A stretch of 51,760 nt of DNA, taken from Cryomorphaceae bacterium. GTDB taxonomy: Bacteria > Bacteroidota > Bacteroidia > Flavobacteriales > Crocinitomicaceae. Position 1 is the first letter of the stretch. Each line of letters opens with the position of its first letter. The notes beneath the pieces were generated by a model. The model did not search any database. It saw nothing but the letters and a program-made list of their open reading frames with translations, and was not told where the DNA came from. Where the stretch lies: NCBI GenBank assembly GCA_021298235.1, contig JAJTDX010000003.1:1-51760 (forward strand), written 5' to 3'. Shown here one piece after another: positions 32,352-41,435 of the stretch. The position numbers and the translations under genes are program-made.

Positions 32352-33662
32352 CTACAATACTTTACCATACAGGTCATAATGATCAGCTGAAGTAATCTTA
32401 ACAGGGGCAAAATCACCCAAACGCACAAATCCTTCCGATTTCTTGACCAGAACTTCATTGTCTACCTCGGGAGAATCAAATTCGGTACGTCCAATAAAAT
32501 AATCGCCTTCTACTCTATCAAACAAGACTTTATACGTGTTGCCAACCTTCAGCTGATTTAGCTCATGACTGATCCCGGATTGCAATTCCATGATGAGGTC
32601 TGCCCTCTTCTTTTTGATCTTTGCCGAAACATCATCCTTCTGGAGATACGCGTGAGTGTTCTCCTCATGTGAATAGGTAAAGATTCCCAAACGATCAAAA
32701 CGACTTCGTTCAACCCAGTCGTACATTTCCTGAAAATCAGCCTCTTTTTCCCCAGGATAACCTGCAATTAAGGTAGTTCGCAAAGCTATGCCCGGCACCT
32801 TCTCTCGGATAGTAGCAATTAATTCCTCTGTTTTCTCACGGGTAATTCCCCTTCGCATGGCCTGCAATATCTTTGTTGAACCATGTTGCAAGGGCATATC
32901 CAGGTAGTTACAAATATTCTCACGTTCTCGCATTACATCCAACACGTCCATAGGAAATCCTGCCGGAAAAGCATAATGTAATCGAATCCATTCAATTCCT
33001 TCCACGTCCGACAGTCGCTTCAACAATTCAGACAATGCTCGTTTCTTGTACAAGTCCAATCCATAATATGTCAAATCCTGCGCAATAAGCATCAGCTCTT
33101 TTACACCCTTTGCTGCTAATCCTTTTGCTTGAACAACCAAATCTTCTATTGGGGTTGAGATGTTCTTACCTCTCATGAGTGGAATCGCACAAAATGAACA
33201 TGGTCGATCACACCCTTCAGCAATTTTAAAATATGCGTAATGATTGGGTGTAGTCAGCAGTCTTTCGCCTACAAGCTCATGCTTATAATCCGCTTTTAGA
33301 GTTTTGAGCAAACGTGGCAGTTCGCGCGTACCAAAAAACGCATCTACTTCAGGGATTTCCTTTTCCAAGTCGTCCTTATACCGCTCTGACAAGCAACCTG
33401 TTACATAAACCTTTTCAACCAAGCCCTCGGCCTTCGCCTCCGCATAGCGGATAATCGTATCTATAGACTCTTGTTTGGCATTGTCAATAAATCCGCAAGT
33501 ATTAATGATTACAATCTCTGAATCATCCTGGGTGGATTCATGCTCGACATCAAATTGATTCGCCTTCAATTGTGCCATCATCACTTCTGAATCAAATAAG
33601 TTTTTGGAACAACCAAGCGTTACCACGTTGACTTTATTTTTCTTCAGCGTTTTCGTTTTCAT
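32352..33662 (-). CDS. rimO: Ribosomal protein S12 methylthiotransferase RimO
   Basis: RimO is a radical-SAM enzyme that adds a methylthio group to an aspartate of ribosomal protein S12. The 436-residue protein has the N-terminal UPF0004 domain with three cluster-binding cysteines (VTLGCSKNLFDSE, INTCGFIDNAK, TGCLSERY), the radical-SAM motif CDRPCSFCAIP near residue 150, and a C-terminal TRAM domain starting about VGNTYKVLFDRVEGDYF. The LGCSKNLFDSE form separates it from MiaB. I use the ATG at 33662; the upstream extension to 33695 is not family-like. Confidence 0.95.
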   Translation of the reverse strand: MKTKTLKKNKVNVVTLGCSKNLFDSEVMMAQLKANQFDVEHESTQDDSEIVIINTCGFIDNAKQESIDTIIRYAEAKAEGLVEKVYVTGCLSERYKDDLEKEIPEVDAFFGTRELPRLLKTLKADYKHELVGERLLTTPNHYAYFKIAEGCDRPCSFCAIPLMRGKNISTPIEDLVVQAKGLAAKGVKELMLIAQDLTYYGLDLYKKRALSELLKRLSDVEGIEWIRLHYAFPAGFPMDVLDVMRERENICNYLDMPLQHGSTKILQAMRRGITREKTEELIATIREKVPGIALRTTLIAGYPGEKEADFQEMYDWVERSRFDRLGIFTYSHEENTHAYLQKDDVSAKIKKKRADLIMELQSGISHELNQLKVGNTYKVLFDRVEGDYFIGRTEFDSPEVDNEVLVKKSEGFVRLGDFAPVKITSADHYDLYGKVL

Positions 33663-33743
33663 AAATACAAAAATAAGCAATCTAACTCCCAACACAATTC
33701 TTAGTAGAACTATGTTTGTATATTTAAACTCAAATTAGATGCT

Positions 33744-34196
33744 ATGCGTTTATTGATTGTAGTAACCGTTCTGTGTTTGTCTTTTATCTTAGGGTGTGCC
33801 CGAAAGAACAATGCCTCAGAAACAGACCAAGATAAGTTGGAAAATATCGTTTTAAATGCAGTCCTTGGTGACCATACTGAAAAAGGAGATGCTATCACCA
33901 TTCGTGAAGTCAAACTCACAGGCAATGTACTTGTACTTTCTGTAACCTATTCCGGCGGATGCGATAAACATGTCTTTTCTTTGGTTGGTTCAACAAACAT
34001 TTCGAAATCATTGCCTCCAAGAAGAGCCATAAGTTTGATCCACAAAGCACAGGGTGACCAGTGTAAAAAAGCTGTGATGGAGGATGTACGATTTGACATC
34101 AGCGAGCTAGCCTACAAAAAAGAGGATGGCAGCAAAATTTGGCTGGACCTGGATGGCTGGAAAGAAGGAATTGATTACACATATACTTCAAAATAA
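33744..34196 (+). CDS. Small lipoprotein of unknown function
   Basis: The 150-residue protein has a lipoprotein signal peptide with lipobox ILGC (C18). A soluble beta-rich domain follows, with the conserved-looking segment VLVLSVTYSGGCDKHVFSLV and a second cysteine region DQCKKAVME, which could form a disulfide. A TATGTTTG element at 33711-33718 may be its -7 box. It is 1 bp upstream of elbB and probably shares its transcript. I do not recognise the family. Confidence 0.7.
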   Translation: MRLLIVVTVLCLSFILGCARKNNASETDQDKLENIVLNAVLGDHTEKGDAITIREVKLTGNVLVLSVTYSGGCDKHVFSLVGSTNISKSLPPRRAISLIHKAQGDQCKKAVMEDVRFDISELAYKKEDGSKIWLDLDGWKEGIDYTYTSK

Positions 34197-34197
34197 C

Positions 34198-34878
34198 ATG
34201 AAAATCGGTGTTTTAATCTCAGGCTGCGGTGTGTATGACGGTGCTGAAATTCAGGAAGTCGTTTTAACACTTCTTTCAATAGAAGAGCTCGGTGCAGAAG
34301 CGGTTTGCATTTCTCTGAACGAACAACAACATCATGTCATTAATCACATTACAGGTGAGGAAATGTCAGAGAGCAGAAACATGCTCATTGAGGCTGCCAG
34401 AATTTGTCGCGGTAAAATTGTAGAAATTGGGGACATAGCTCCTTCTGAAATTGACGGGCTGGTCATACCAGGTGGTTTCGGAAGTGCTAAAAATTTCACT
34501 GATTGGGCATTTAAAGGTTCTGAAGGTGAGATCAATCCGAAAGTAAAGTTGTTATTGGTCAATCTTGTAAATATAGGTAAACCTATTGCAGCGCTTTGTG
34601 TCAGTCCGATCGTAGTTGCGAAAGCTTTTGAAGGTTCTGCGATTCATGCTTCCCTTACCATAGGTTCTGATCAGGAAGCATCTCCCTACGATATCAAGGA
34701 TTTTAGCTCAGGTCTCGAACAAACAGGAGCGAAAACTGCTATGAAAACTATTCGAGAAATTCAAATTGACAAAGAAAATAAAATCATTACAGCTCCATGC
34801 TACATGATGGATGCAACAATTCTTGATGTCAGAAAGAACATTCGATCGGCCATAGAGGCGCTCAGAGATTTGCTTTAA
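34198..34878 (+). CDS. elbB: ElbB/ES1-family glyoxalase-like protein (DJ-1/PfpI superfamily)
   Basis: The 226-residue protein starts with IGVLISGCGVYDGAEIQE, the hallmark of ElbB, and has IDGLVIPGGFGSAKN and the nucleophile elbow AALCVSPIV with the reactive cysteine near residue 137. ElbB is a DJ-1 superfamily member with weak glyoxalase activity in E. coli; an older link to isoprenoid biosynthesis is not well explained. I set the start at the ATG 34198 because the frame extends upstream over the preceding lipoprotein gene without homology. Confidence 0.92.
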   Translation: MKIGVLISGCGVYDGAEIQEVVLTLLSIEELGAEAVCISLNEQQHHVINHITGEEMSESRNMLIEAARICRGKIVEIGDIAPSEIDGLVIPGGFGSAKNFTDWAFKGSEGEINPKVKLLLVNLVNIGKPIAALCVSPIVVAKAFEGSAIHASLTIGSDQEASPYDIKDFSSGLEQTGAKTAMKTIREIQIDKENKIITAPCYMMDATILDVRKNIRSAIEALRDLL

Positions 34879-34913
34879 GATTCCTTTTCTTGTTAACAAA
34901 GTAGCAATGTTTG

Positions 34914-34930
34914 TGGGTAATTATTACCCA
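34914..34930. promoter_or_regulatory. Palindromic operator candidate upstream of pckA
   Basis: TGGGTAAT and ATTACCCA form a perfect 8-bp inverted repeat around a single T. It lies 30 bp before the -7 box of pckA and 75 bp before its start codon, typical for an activator site or for a repressor acting near the -33 region. Confidence 0.55.
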
Positions 34931-34939
34931 TAACTAAGG

Positions 34940-34967
34940 TTGCATTTCTTTCAATAACCTAATTTTG
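34940..34967 (+). promoter_or_regulatory. Promoter of pckA
   Basis: TTG at 34940-34942 and TAATTTTG at 34960-34967 are separated by 17 bp, inside the range for Bacteroidota promoters. The predicted leader before the pckA ATG is about 30 nt. Confidence 0.6.
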
Positions 34968-35004
34968 CAGCTGAAACCGAAGCAGAGGCTTCTAAAAACA
35001 ACGT

Positions 35005-36621
35005 ATGAATATCTTTGGAAAACATGGCAAGCACGCCGATCTGAAAGAGTCAATCGGACTAACTAACCTTGGTGATCAATTCTGGAACTTCTCTCCTGCC
35101 GAACTGGTAGAAGATACTGTAATCAATGGACAAGGCGTATTGACTGATACAGGTGCTATCGCTATTGAAACAGGAGAATTTACCGGTCGATCACCTAAAG
35201 ACCGTTTTGTCGTTTTCGATGAGAACACAGAAAATTCGGTGTGGTGGGGCGATGTAAATATAAAGTTTAGTAGCTCTCAATTTGATGCTCTGTACAACCG
35301 CATGAAAGCATATTTGAACGGGCGAGACGTGTATGTTCGTGATGCTTACGCTTGCGCAGATCCTCAGTTTAGAATGAATATACGAGTAGTAACCGAGTTC
35401 CCATGGTCGAACATGTTCGCTTACAACATGTTCCTGCGACCTGAGGAAAATGAGCTTGAGAATTTTCTACCTGACTGGCACATAGTATGTGCTCCTGGTT
35501 TCAAGGCAGATCCGGAAATCGATGGAACTAGACAGCACAACTTTGCTGTATTGAATTTTACCCGTAAAATGATCATCATCGGGGGAACAGGATACACAGG
35601 AGAGATCAAGAAAGGGATTTTTTCTGTTCTCAATTATGTTCTTCCCCATGAAAAGAATGTGCTATCCATGCATTGTTCTGCTAATATTGGGAATGAGGAA
35701 AATGATACTGCGATTTTCTTCGGGTTATCAGGAACTGGAAAGACTACCTTATCTTCAGACCCGAACAGAAGATTAATCGGTGATGATGAACATGGTTGGG
35801 CAGACAATTCAGTGTTCAATTTCGAAGGCGGATGTTATGCCAAAACGATTGACCTCACAAGAGAAAAAGAACCTCAGATTTACGATGCGATCAAATTTGG
35901 AGCAATCCTGGAAAACATTGGATTCCATGATGGAACATCGACTCCAGACTATAACGATGGATCCATTACTGAAAATACACGTGTTTCCTATCCGATTCAT
36001 CACATTGATAACATCGCTGTGCCATCCATTGGGGCTTCACCAAAAAACATCTTTTTCCTGACAGCTGATGCCTTCGGTGTGTTACCTCCAATTTCTAAAT
36101 TGACCAAGGAACAAGCGATGTACCACTTCATGTCGGGATATACGGCTAAAGTAGCAGGAACAGAGGTTGGCATCACTGAACCAACCACGACCTTCTCAGC
36201 TTGCTTCGGCGCTGCGTTCCTGCCCTTACACCCGGCAAAATATGCTAAATTACTAGGAGAGAAAATCGATGGCAAGAACATCAATGTATGGTTGATTAAT
36301 ACAGGTTGGACCGGCGGTTCGTATGGTGTTGGAAGCAGAATGAAATTATCTTACACCCGATCAATGATCACTGCTGCCCTTACCGGAAAACTGGACAATG
36401 TGACTTATGATACTTTGCCTATTTTCGAATTAGCGATGCCTAAAACATGTGAAGGTGTACCGAGTGAAATTCTGAATCCGAGAGAAACATGGGCAGACAA
36501 AATTGCTTATGATGAAACAGCTAATAACCTCGCAGGTAAGTTTGTTAAAAACTTTGAGAAATTTGCTTCAGAAACAAGTGCCGAAATTTTGAATGCTGCT
36601 CCGAAAGTTCTGATAAAGTAA
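35005..36621 (+). CDS. pckA: Phosphoenolpyruvate carboxykinase (ATP) PckA
   Basis: PckA converts oxaloacetate and ATP to PEP, CO2 and ADP, the first committed step of gluconeogenesis from TCA intermediates. The 538-residue protein has the ATP-type signatures: GEFTGRSPKDRF near residue 60, the kinase-1a loop GLSGTGKTTLSSD near 240, the kinase-2 segment IGDDEHGW near 258, and GEVG-like TEVGITEPTTTFSACFG. Length matches bacterial ATP-dependent enzymes. It is a single-gene unit with its own palindrome-associated promoter and a strong terminator. Confidence 0.97.
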   Translation: MNIFGKHGKHADLKESIGLTNLGDQFWNFSPAELVEDTVINGQGVLTDTGAIAIETGEFTGRSPKDRFVVFDENTENSVWWGDVNIKFSSSQFDALYNRMKAYLNGRDVYVRDAYACADPQFRMNIRVVTEFPWSNMFAYNMFLRPEENELENFLPDWHIVCAPGFKADPEIDGTRQHNFAVLNFTRKMIIIGGTGYTGEIKKGIFSVLNYVLPHEKNVLSMHCSANIGNEENDTAIFFGLSGTGKTTLSSDPNRRLIGDDEHGWADNSVFNFEGGCYAKTIDLTREKEPQIYDAIKFGAILENIGFHDGTSTPDYNDGSITENTRVSYPIHHIDNIAVPSIGASPKNIFFLTADAFGVLPPISKLTKEQAMYHFMSGYTAKVAGTEVGITEPTTTFSACFGAAFLPLHPAKYAKLLGEKIDGKNINVWLINTGWTGGSYGVGSRMKLSYTRSMITAALTGKLDNVTYDTLPIFELAMPKTCEGVPSEILNPRETWADKIAYDETANNLAGKFVKNFEKFASETSAEILNAAPKVLIK

Positions 36622-36630
36622 CCATAGATT

Positions 36631-36669
36631 AAAAAGCGGTCACAGTACGTCACAGTGCCGCTTTTTTTT
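36631..36669. terminator. Bidirectional terminator between pckA and corA
   Basis: AAAAAGCGG pairs with CCGCTTTTT, and the interior CAC/GTG can extend the stem. A run of eight T follows on the plus strand and an A-run precedes, so both strands have a T-run. Its right end overlaps the stop codon of corA (36668-36670). Confidence 0.85.
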
Positions 36670-37684
36670 ATTTATTTCTGCGTTTGATCCACCAGTCCTT
36701 TCGTATGAAAAAGATAATCATGGAAATGGCAATGATGATCATTAGAATCCATATCGCAGGATAACCATAGGGTTTTTTGAGCTCGGGCATGTATTCAAAA
36801 TTCATCCCGTAGATACCAACGATGAAAGTTAGTGGTATAAAAATCGAACTTACTACCGTTAGTACTCGCATAATTTCATTCATACGCTGCCCCTGAGCCG
36901 CATAATACAGGTTAGACATTCCCTCTAAGATTTGTTTGTCTGCATCAATTTCTTCGAGTACCGAGAGACAATTTTCTTTGAGATCAGCGAAATAATGATG
37001 GTTTTCGTCATCAAGATAGGCATTGCTTAATTTTTCTAATTGAGAGGTAACATCTCTCATTGGAACAACGATCTTGCGCAATTCAACAAGCTTCCTATTC
37101 TCCTCCTCTATCATACGCAAGGTATTGGGATGCGCATGATGAATCAATTTACTTTCGAGAATCTGTAGTGAATCACTGATACTTTCCAATACTTCGAAAT
37201 AGTTGTCAATGATGGCTTCGAGCATACGGAAAAGCAGGAAATCGGGGCCTTTAAATCTAATCTTTCCGCGTTTTTTCTCGATTCTATCCCGAACATCCGT
37301 GAAGTGATCAGAAGACCTAACCTGAAAAGAGATTAAAAAATTCTTCCCAAGTACAAAACTAATCTGATCCATAACTAAAGAAGTATTAACACCAGGCAAA
37401 ACAGACCGTACAGAGAAAAAGACATAATTGGGATATTCTTCAACCTTCGGCCGGCGTTTCTCTTCATAAATATCCTCAACTGATAAAAGATCTATCTTCA
37501 AATGTTCGCACAAACGCTGAATGCTTTTTTTATCTTCGAGACTATGGAAGTTTAACCAGGAAACAAAATCCTCGTCAAGTGTTGCCTGAACAAACTCCTC
37601 GGCAAAAAAAGCAGGGGTCTCTTTTGTTATCAAAAAAAAATCGGGGTCGTATTTATAGAGCTGACAATTCTTGATTTCTTCCAT
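36668..37684 (-). CDS. corA: CorA-family magnesium/cobalt transporter
   Basis: The 338-residue protein has a large cytoplasmic N-terminal domain and two C-terminal membrane helices. The first ends in the signature YGMNFEYMPE (about 291-301), whose GMN loop forms the selectivity entrance. The second is IWILMIIIAISMIIFFI, followed by a basic tail, WWIKRRNK. CorA takes up Mg2+ (and Co2+) as a pentamer. The extra loop EYMPEL after GMN is normal for the type. The M42-like peptidase gene lies 17 bp upstream on the same strand. Confidence 0.94.
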   Translation of the reverse strand: MEEIKNCQLYKYDPDFFLITKETPAFFAEEFVQATLDEDFVSWLNFHSLEDKKSIQRLCEHLKIDLLSVEDIYEEKRRPKVEEYPNYVFFSVRSVLPGVNTSLVMDQISFVLGKNFLISFQVRSSDHFTDVRDRIEKKRGKIRFKGPDFLLFRMLEAIIDNYFEVLESISDSLQILESKLIHHAHPNTLRMIEEENRKLVELRKIVVPMRDVTSQLEKLSNAYLDDENHHYFADLKENCLSVLEEIDADKQILEGMSNLYYAAQGQRMNEIMRVLTVVSSIFIPLTFIVGIYGMNFEYMPELKKPYGYPAIWILMIIIAISMIIFFIRKDWWIKRRNK

Positions 37685-37701
37685 TCTGATTGATTTTCCT
37701 A

Positions 37702-38625
37702 TTAAAGTTCTCTCATCAAATATCGGTATAGTTCAACCATACACATAATATCTGCCTTAAATACAAGTTCATTTGGCGTATGCACATGATCTTCAGGCGC
37801 ACCGATAAAACACCAGTCTATGGGAAAATCACTGCGTTGCAACATGCTTCCATCACTTCCTCCGGAAGATTCTACCTCCAATTGAAACGGAATTCCCGAC
37901 AATCTGGCAAGAGAAAGAATACGATTCAGGTAACTTCTTCTTGGCAAGCTACTGTCGCGCATGGAAATTGCAACACCTGCACCATGAACTACTCCGTGTG
38001 TCACCCAGGTTATGTCTGAAATGAGAGACTGTCTGAGGCCATAATTTTGATATAGAAAGGACGCACAAAAACCAACTGAATTTCCGCCGTGTTCCTCATA
38101 GGTTGAAAAAACAATCGCCCCTTCTTGAAGAGTTTCGGCAACTTTCAAAGCACTCCAAACACCCAAGCGGTTATCGAGATAAGGGGACTGAACATATGTA
38201 TCTGTTTCTCTGAAATCGGGTTTGAAGGTTAGAATAGTGCCGCGATCTATTTCCCGTTCAAATACATATTTTAATGAGCGAGTGCCATCCTCATCTTCAA
38301 GAAGCATTAGTTCAGCTTCAATTTCTCCCTCACTATCCGAACCCACCAAAACAGTACCATCTATTAATTGAGGTCCGCCAATTTTTATGAGTTCACGGTC
38401 ATACCCAACACTAAAACCAATAGTATCCATGTGCGCATATATAGCTGTTCGCGGATTTCCAAAAACCAATATTAGACAATCCTGAAGTTCGGACCCTTTA
38501 AAAATTTTTGGCTGAACCTTCCAGGAACTCTGTCTTTCAAGCACATACTCATGAATAAAACTTACAATATTCGATTCATCACTGGATGCACCTCTGATTT
38601 CTATTAATTTTTTCAATAATTCCAT
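37702..38625 (-). CDS. M42/M20-like metallo-aminopeptidase
   Basis: The 307-residue protein has the metal-binding residues of the MH clan in order: IYAHMDTIGF near residue 65, the bridging aspartate in SPYLDNRLGVWSA near 150, the catalytic glutamates in STYEEHGG near 175, and the last histidine in GAPEDHVHTPNEL near 280. The layout is closest to the M42 family, but shorter (usual length about 340-360) and with little PA-like insert. It could be an aminopeptidase or deblocking enzyme. Its ATG overlaps the stop of the IMPACT-family gene by 1 bp. Confidence 0.82.
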   Translation of the reverse strand: MELLKKLIEIRGASSDESNIVSFIHEYVLERQSSWKVQPKIFKGSELQDCLILVFGNPRTAIYAHMDTIGFSVGYDRELIKIGGPQLIDGTVLVGSDSEGEIEAELMLLEDEDGTRSLKYVFEREIDRGTILTFKPDFRETDTYVQSPYLDNRLGVWSALKVAETLQEGAIVFSTYEEHGGNSVGFCASFLYQNYGLRQSLISDITWVTHGVVHGAGVAISMRDSSLPRRSYLNRILSLARLSGIPFQLEVESSGGSDGSMLQRSDFPIDWCFIGAPEDHVHTPNELVFKADIMCMVELYRYLMREL

Positions 38626-39251
38626 TAGACGAATCCTTTATCTTCTAGTTTAACTACATGATGTTGCGTGGCGAACTTAAGAAATTCATCCCATAAATCA
38701 AGTGGCACTGAGACATACAAATTGTATCCGGTGAGTGCGTCTTGCTCAAGAATAGCCAATCTAAATCGTTTCAATTGTTGCATAAATACCGAATAATTCG
38801 AATGATTCAGCTCGATATACACCTGTTTTTTCAATTCCCGCTCCTCAATACTTGACTCACGAAGAGCGAACTGAGCTGCAATTCGATAGGCAGACATCAA
38901 TCCACCGACTCCCAATTTCGTTCCTCCGTAATATCGCACAACCGCCACTAAAACATTGGTGAGATCAAACGACTGAATCTGACCCAGAATGGGCATCCCG
39001 GCAGAATTGGCCGGTTCACCATCATCATTTGTTCGAAAACGATCTTTGTTCCAGCCCAAACGATACGCGTAACACACATGAGTTGCCTGTGAGTGTTGTT
39101 TTCTCAAACTTTCCAGTAATTCTCGTGCTTCATCTTCTGAAATGCAGGGAAAGGCATACCCAATAAATTTGGATCCCTTTTCTTTCATTTGTCCGGACGA
39201 AGAAGAGGACAGCGTTTTATAGTGGAGCGGACCAGCCAAAGGTTTAATCAA
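38625..39251 (-). CDS. IMPACT/YigZ-family protein
   Basis: The 208-residue protein has the UPF0029 N-terminal domain: KEKGSKFIGYAFPC, then HVCYAYRLG, RTNDDGEPANSAGMPILGQI and VLVAVVRYYGGTKLGVGGL, all diagnostic of the YigZ/IMPACT family. The C-terminal part resembles the small ferredoxin-like domain (DUF1949). Eukaryotic IMPACT regulates eIF2 kinase GCN2; the bacterial role is not established. It begins an operon with the M42-like peptidase and corA. Confidence 0.93.
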   Translation of the reverse strand: MIKPLAGPLHYKTLSSSSSGQMKEKGSKFIGYAFPCISEDEARELLESLRKQHSQATHVCYAYRLGWNKDRFRTNDDGEPANSAGMPILGQIQSFDLTNVLVAVVRYYGGTKLGVGGLMSAYRIAAQFALRESSIEERELKKQVYIELNHSNYSVFMQQLKRFRLAILEQDALTGYNLYVSVPLDLWDEFLKFATQHHVVKLEDKGFV

Positions 39252-39285
39252 TTAATTTGTAGTTTTACGACAATTGATCTGAAAA

Positions 39286-39792
39286 TTGAAAACGCTCATT
39301 TTACTTACAATGTTACTGATTATTTCTTCTTGTTCGAAGAAAGAAAATCCGATTGATCCGTGTTCAAATGGGTTTGTAGATGCAGGCGAGACTGGAGTAG
39401 ATTGTGGTGGAAATTGCTCTCCTTGCATCGTCTATAATCCACCCTCAATGTATATGGAGCTAAACGGTTTACCTTTAAGCATGTCGCAAAAGAGCATCTC
39501 GCTTTCAGCTGGTAATTACATTTTGACCGCATCGAATGACTCCTTGACGTTTAAGTTTAATCTTGGAAGCTCGCTTTCTATCGGGACATTTCCAATGAAT
39601 ACGAGCGGCACACTCGCACTTAAGAACGGTGCCTATTATCTAGTTTCTTCCGAAGGAACAAATTCTATTTCGAGTCTTGATACTGTCTCAAAAATAGTCC
39701 ATGGATTTTTACAGGTGAATATTTCACGTTCCGGCTTTACAGACACTTTAAAGATCCGAAATTGTCAGTTTGATTATATCCCATATCCATGA
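39286..39792 (+). CDS. Lipoprotein with a cysteine-rich Asp/Gly motif
   Basis: The 168-residue protein has a lipoprotein signal peptide with lipobox ISSC (C16) if the TTG at 39286 is used. An ATG at 39310 would leave too short a signal, so I favour TTG. Residues 26-47 hold the C-x6-DAGETGVDCGGNCSPC pattern, frequent near the N terminus of Bacteroidota surface lipoproteins and probably a metal-binding or disulfide loop. The rest is a beta-rich domain (SLSAGNYILTASNDSLTF). The stop overlaps the next gene by 4 bp. I do not recognise the family. Confidence 0.72.
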   Translation: MKTLILLTMLLIISSCSKKENPIDPCSNGFVDAGETGVDCGGNCSPCIVYNPPSMYMELNGLPLSMSQKSISLSAGNYILTASNDSLTFKFNLGSSLSIGTFPMNTSGTLALKNGAYYLVSSEGTNSISSLDTVSKIVHGFLQVNISRSGFTDTLKIRNCQFDYIPYP

Positions 39793-40487
39793 GAAAAATC
39801 CTCTTTAGTTTGCTATTAATTACTTACTCCTGCGCTCCAACACGCTTTGTTAAGCCTCTGGAGAAGAATCAACATGCCGTAACAGCATCTTTTGGCGGTG
39901 CTTTAACCAAAGTGCCGGGCGTGGCTGTAATTCCAATTCCAAATACCTCTTTAGGGTATGGATATGGGGTCACCAACACAACAACACTTTATGGAAGTTG
40001 GTATTCCACTGCAGCTATATTCGGCGTATTCCAAATGGATGCCGGAATTACACAATTGGTTTGGAAGGATACAACGAAGCATATGGGGGTGACTGTCAGT
40101 CCGGGAATTAATTTTATGGTAGATGTATTCGAAAAGAATGCACGAACCTGGCCTCAACTTGATGCGAACTACTATTTTGACTACCATTTAAGTCAAGCAA
40201 AGAAAAGAAATGGACGGGATCAAAGTAGAACGAACACCCTTTATCTTGGAATGTCGAACTGGATAGAACTTCAAAGTACAAGAGCACATGAAGTCGATCA
40301 GGCAAATAGAATCATTTTCAGCCCTCAAATCGGGCATATTTTTGAACGAAACAAATGGAGCTTTTCGACTGAGCTAAAGTTTCTTGCACCCTACACCAGG
40401 AATACGGAAATTGTGGTAGATTATTTCAGTGCATTTAAAGGTCGAGGAGCACTTGGTTTTTATATGGGGTTAAGTTATAAATTTTAA
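39789..40487 (+). CDS. Outer-membrane beta-barrel-like lipoprotein, function unknown
   Basis: The 232-residue protein has a lipoprotein-like signal (LLITYSC, C15). A chain of amphipathic strands follows, rich in Gly, Tyr and Thr (ASFGGALTKVPG, GYGYGVTNTTTLYGSWY, GVTVSPGINFMV) and ending in GFYMGLSYKF, whose terminal phenylalanine is typical of outer-membrane barrels. It overlaps the preceding lipoprotein gene by 4 bp (ATGA) and the hydrolase gene follows 3 bp later, so the three form one tight operon. I do not recognise the family. Confidence 0.7.
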   Translation: MRKILFSLLLITYSCAPTRFVKPLEKNQHAVTASFGGALTKVPGVAVIPIPNTSLGYGYGVTNTTTLYGSWYSTAAIFGVFQMDAGITQLVWKDTTKHMGVTVSPGINFMVDVFEKNARTWPQLDANYYFDYHLSQAKKRNGRDQSRTNTLYLGMSNWIELQSTRAHEVDQANRIIFSPQIGHIFERNKWSFSTELKFLAPYTRNTEIVVDYFSAFKGRGALGFYMGLSYKF

Positions 40488-40490
40488 GTC

Positions 40491-41387
40491 ATGAGATTAC
40501 TTATATTTCTTTCAGCGTTAGTGCTTTTGATTTCTGCTTGTCGTAAAAGACTTGATAATTTTTTGTTCAGCAATGACAACAGCATCTCCGAGTATAAATT
40601 GGATAATTACACCGGTCGAACCACCCTGGAGGTAGGTGCTTCTTACGCCATAGATCCCGCTTTGATCCATAAATTCATGATTCCCATTGATTTTCAGGGA
40701 GAGACTATTCAGATAGCTGCCATTTATGTTGGGGATACTACTCAAATTGCCTCAGACACGGTCATTATGTATTGCCATGGCACGGCTGATCATATGGATT
40801 TTTATTGGCCAAGACAGAAACTATATGCGAATCTCGGAGCAAAAAACCGTTTTGGTGTTCTTATGATCGATTATCCCGGATATGGTCTTTCAGAAGGTAA
40901 ACCCACAGAGGAAAACATGTATGCATCGGTTGATGCTGGTTTGACCTGGCTAAAGAATAAAGGTCTGACCAAAGAGCGTCTTGTGCTTTTCGGCTTCTCA
41001 CTTGGCACCGCGCCTACCTGTCAGGTCGCAGGGAATGAGAATGATTTTTCACTTGCACCGGGAAAGTTTATCCTCGAGGCCCCTTTCGCATCTGCAGAAG
41101 TAATGGTTCAAGACGCCGCTCTTCTTGCAATGCCTTCGAGCTATTTTGTAAACATTAAGATCGACAATGCGGAGGAAATCAAGAAAGCAACGGCACCTTT
41201 TCTCTGGATTCATGGTGAATCAGATTCTTATTTAAGCATACACACCCATGGGGAAGTGGTTTTTAACAATTATCCGAATAGCACTAAAACAGCGCTCAGA
41301 GTTCCCGGAGGAGAGCACGAGGATACTCCATTTGTAATGGGTTATGAAAATTACCTGACAGCCCTTCTGAATTTTATTACCCAGTAG
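40491..41387 (+). CDS. Alpha/beta-hydrolase, membrane-bound lipoprotein
   Basis: The 298-residue protein has a lipoprotein signal (LLISAC, C17) and an alpha/beta-hydrolase fold. The oxyanion-hole segment is VIMYCHGTADH, followed by GVLMIDYPGYGLSEGKPTEE. The nucleophile elbow GFSLGT has its serine near residue 168. The acid lies in WIHGESDSY and the catalytic histidine in PGGEHEDTP near 268. It resembles the ABHD13/BEM46-like group of membrane hydrolases. It is the last gene of a three-gene envelope operon; the substrate is not evident. Confidence 0.85.
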   Translation: MRLLIFLSALVLLISACRKRLDNFLFSNDNSISEYKLDNYTGRTTLEVGASYAIDPALIHKFMIPIDFQGETIQIAAIYVGDTTQIASDTVIMYCHGTADHMDFYWPRQKLYANLGAKNRFGVLMIDYPGYGLSEGKPTEENMYASVDAGLTWLKNKGLTKERLVLFGFSLGTAPTCQVAGNENDFSLAPGKFILEAPFASAEVMVQDAALLAMPSSYFVNIKIDNAEEIKKATAPFLWIHGESDSYLSIHTHGEVVFNNYPNSTKTALRVPGGEHEDTPFVMGYENYLTALLNFITQ

Positions 41388-41403
41388 TTCGTGTGAAAAG
41401 ACA

Positions 41404-41429
41404 TAAAAAAAGCCATCTCGAAGATGGCT
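41404..41429 (-). terminator. Terminator after dnaA
   Basis: AGCCATCT pairs with AGATGGCT around a CGA loop. The A-run at 41405-41410 is a T-run on the minus strand, 7 bp past the dnaA stop. It may also block read-through from the plus-strand hydrolase gene. Confidence 0.85.
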
Positions 41430-41435
41430 CAATAC

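Noticed and set aside
34126..34197. N-terminal extension of elbB over the lipoprotein gene
   Set aside because: ElbB proteins start directly at the KIGVLISGCG block, so the ATG at 34198 is correct.
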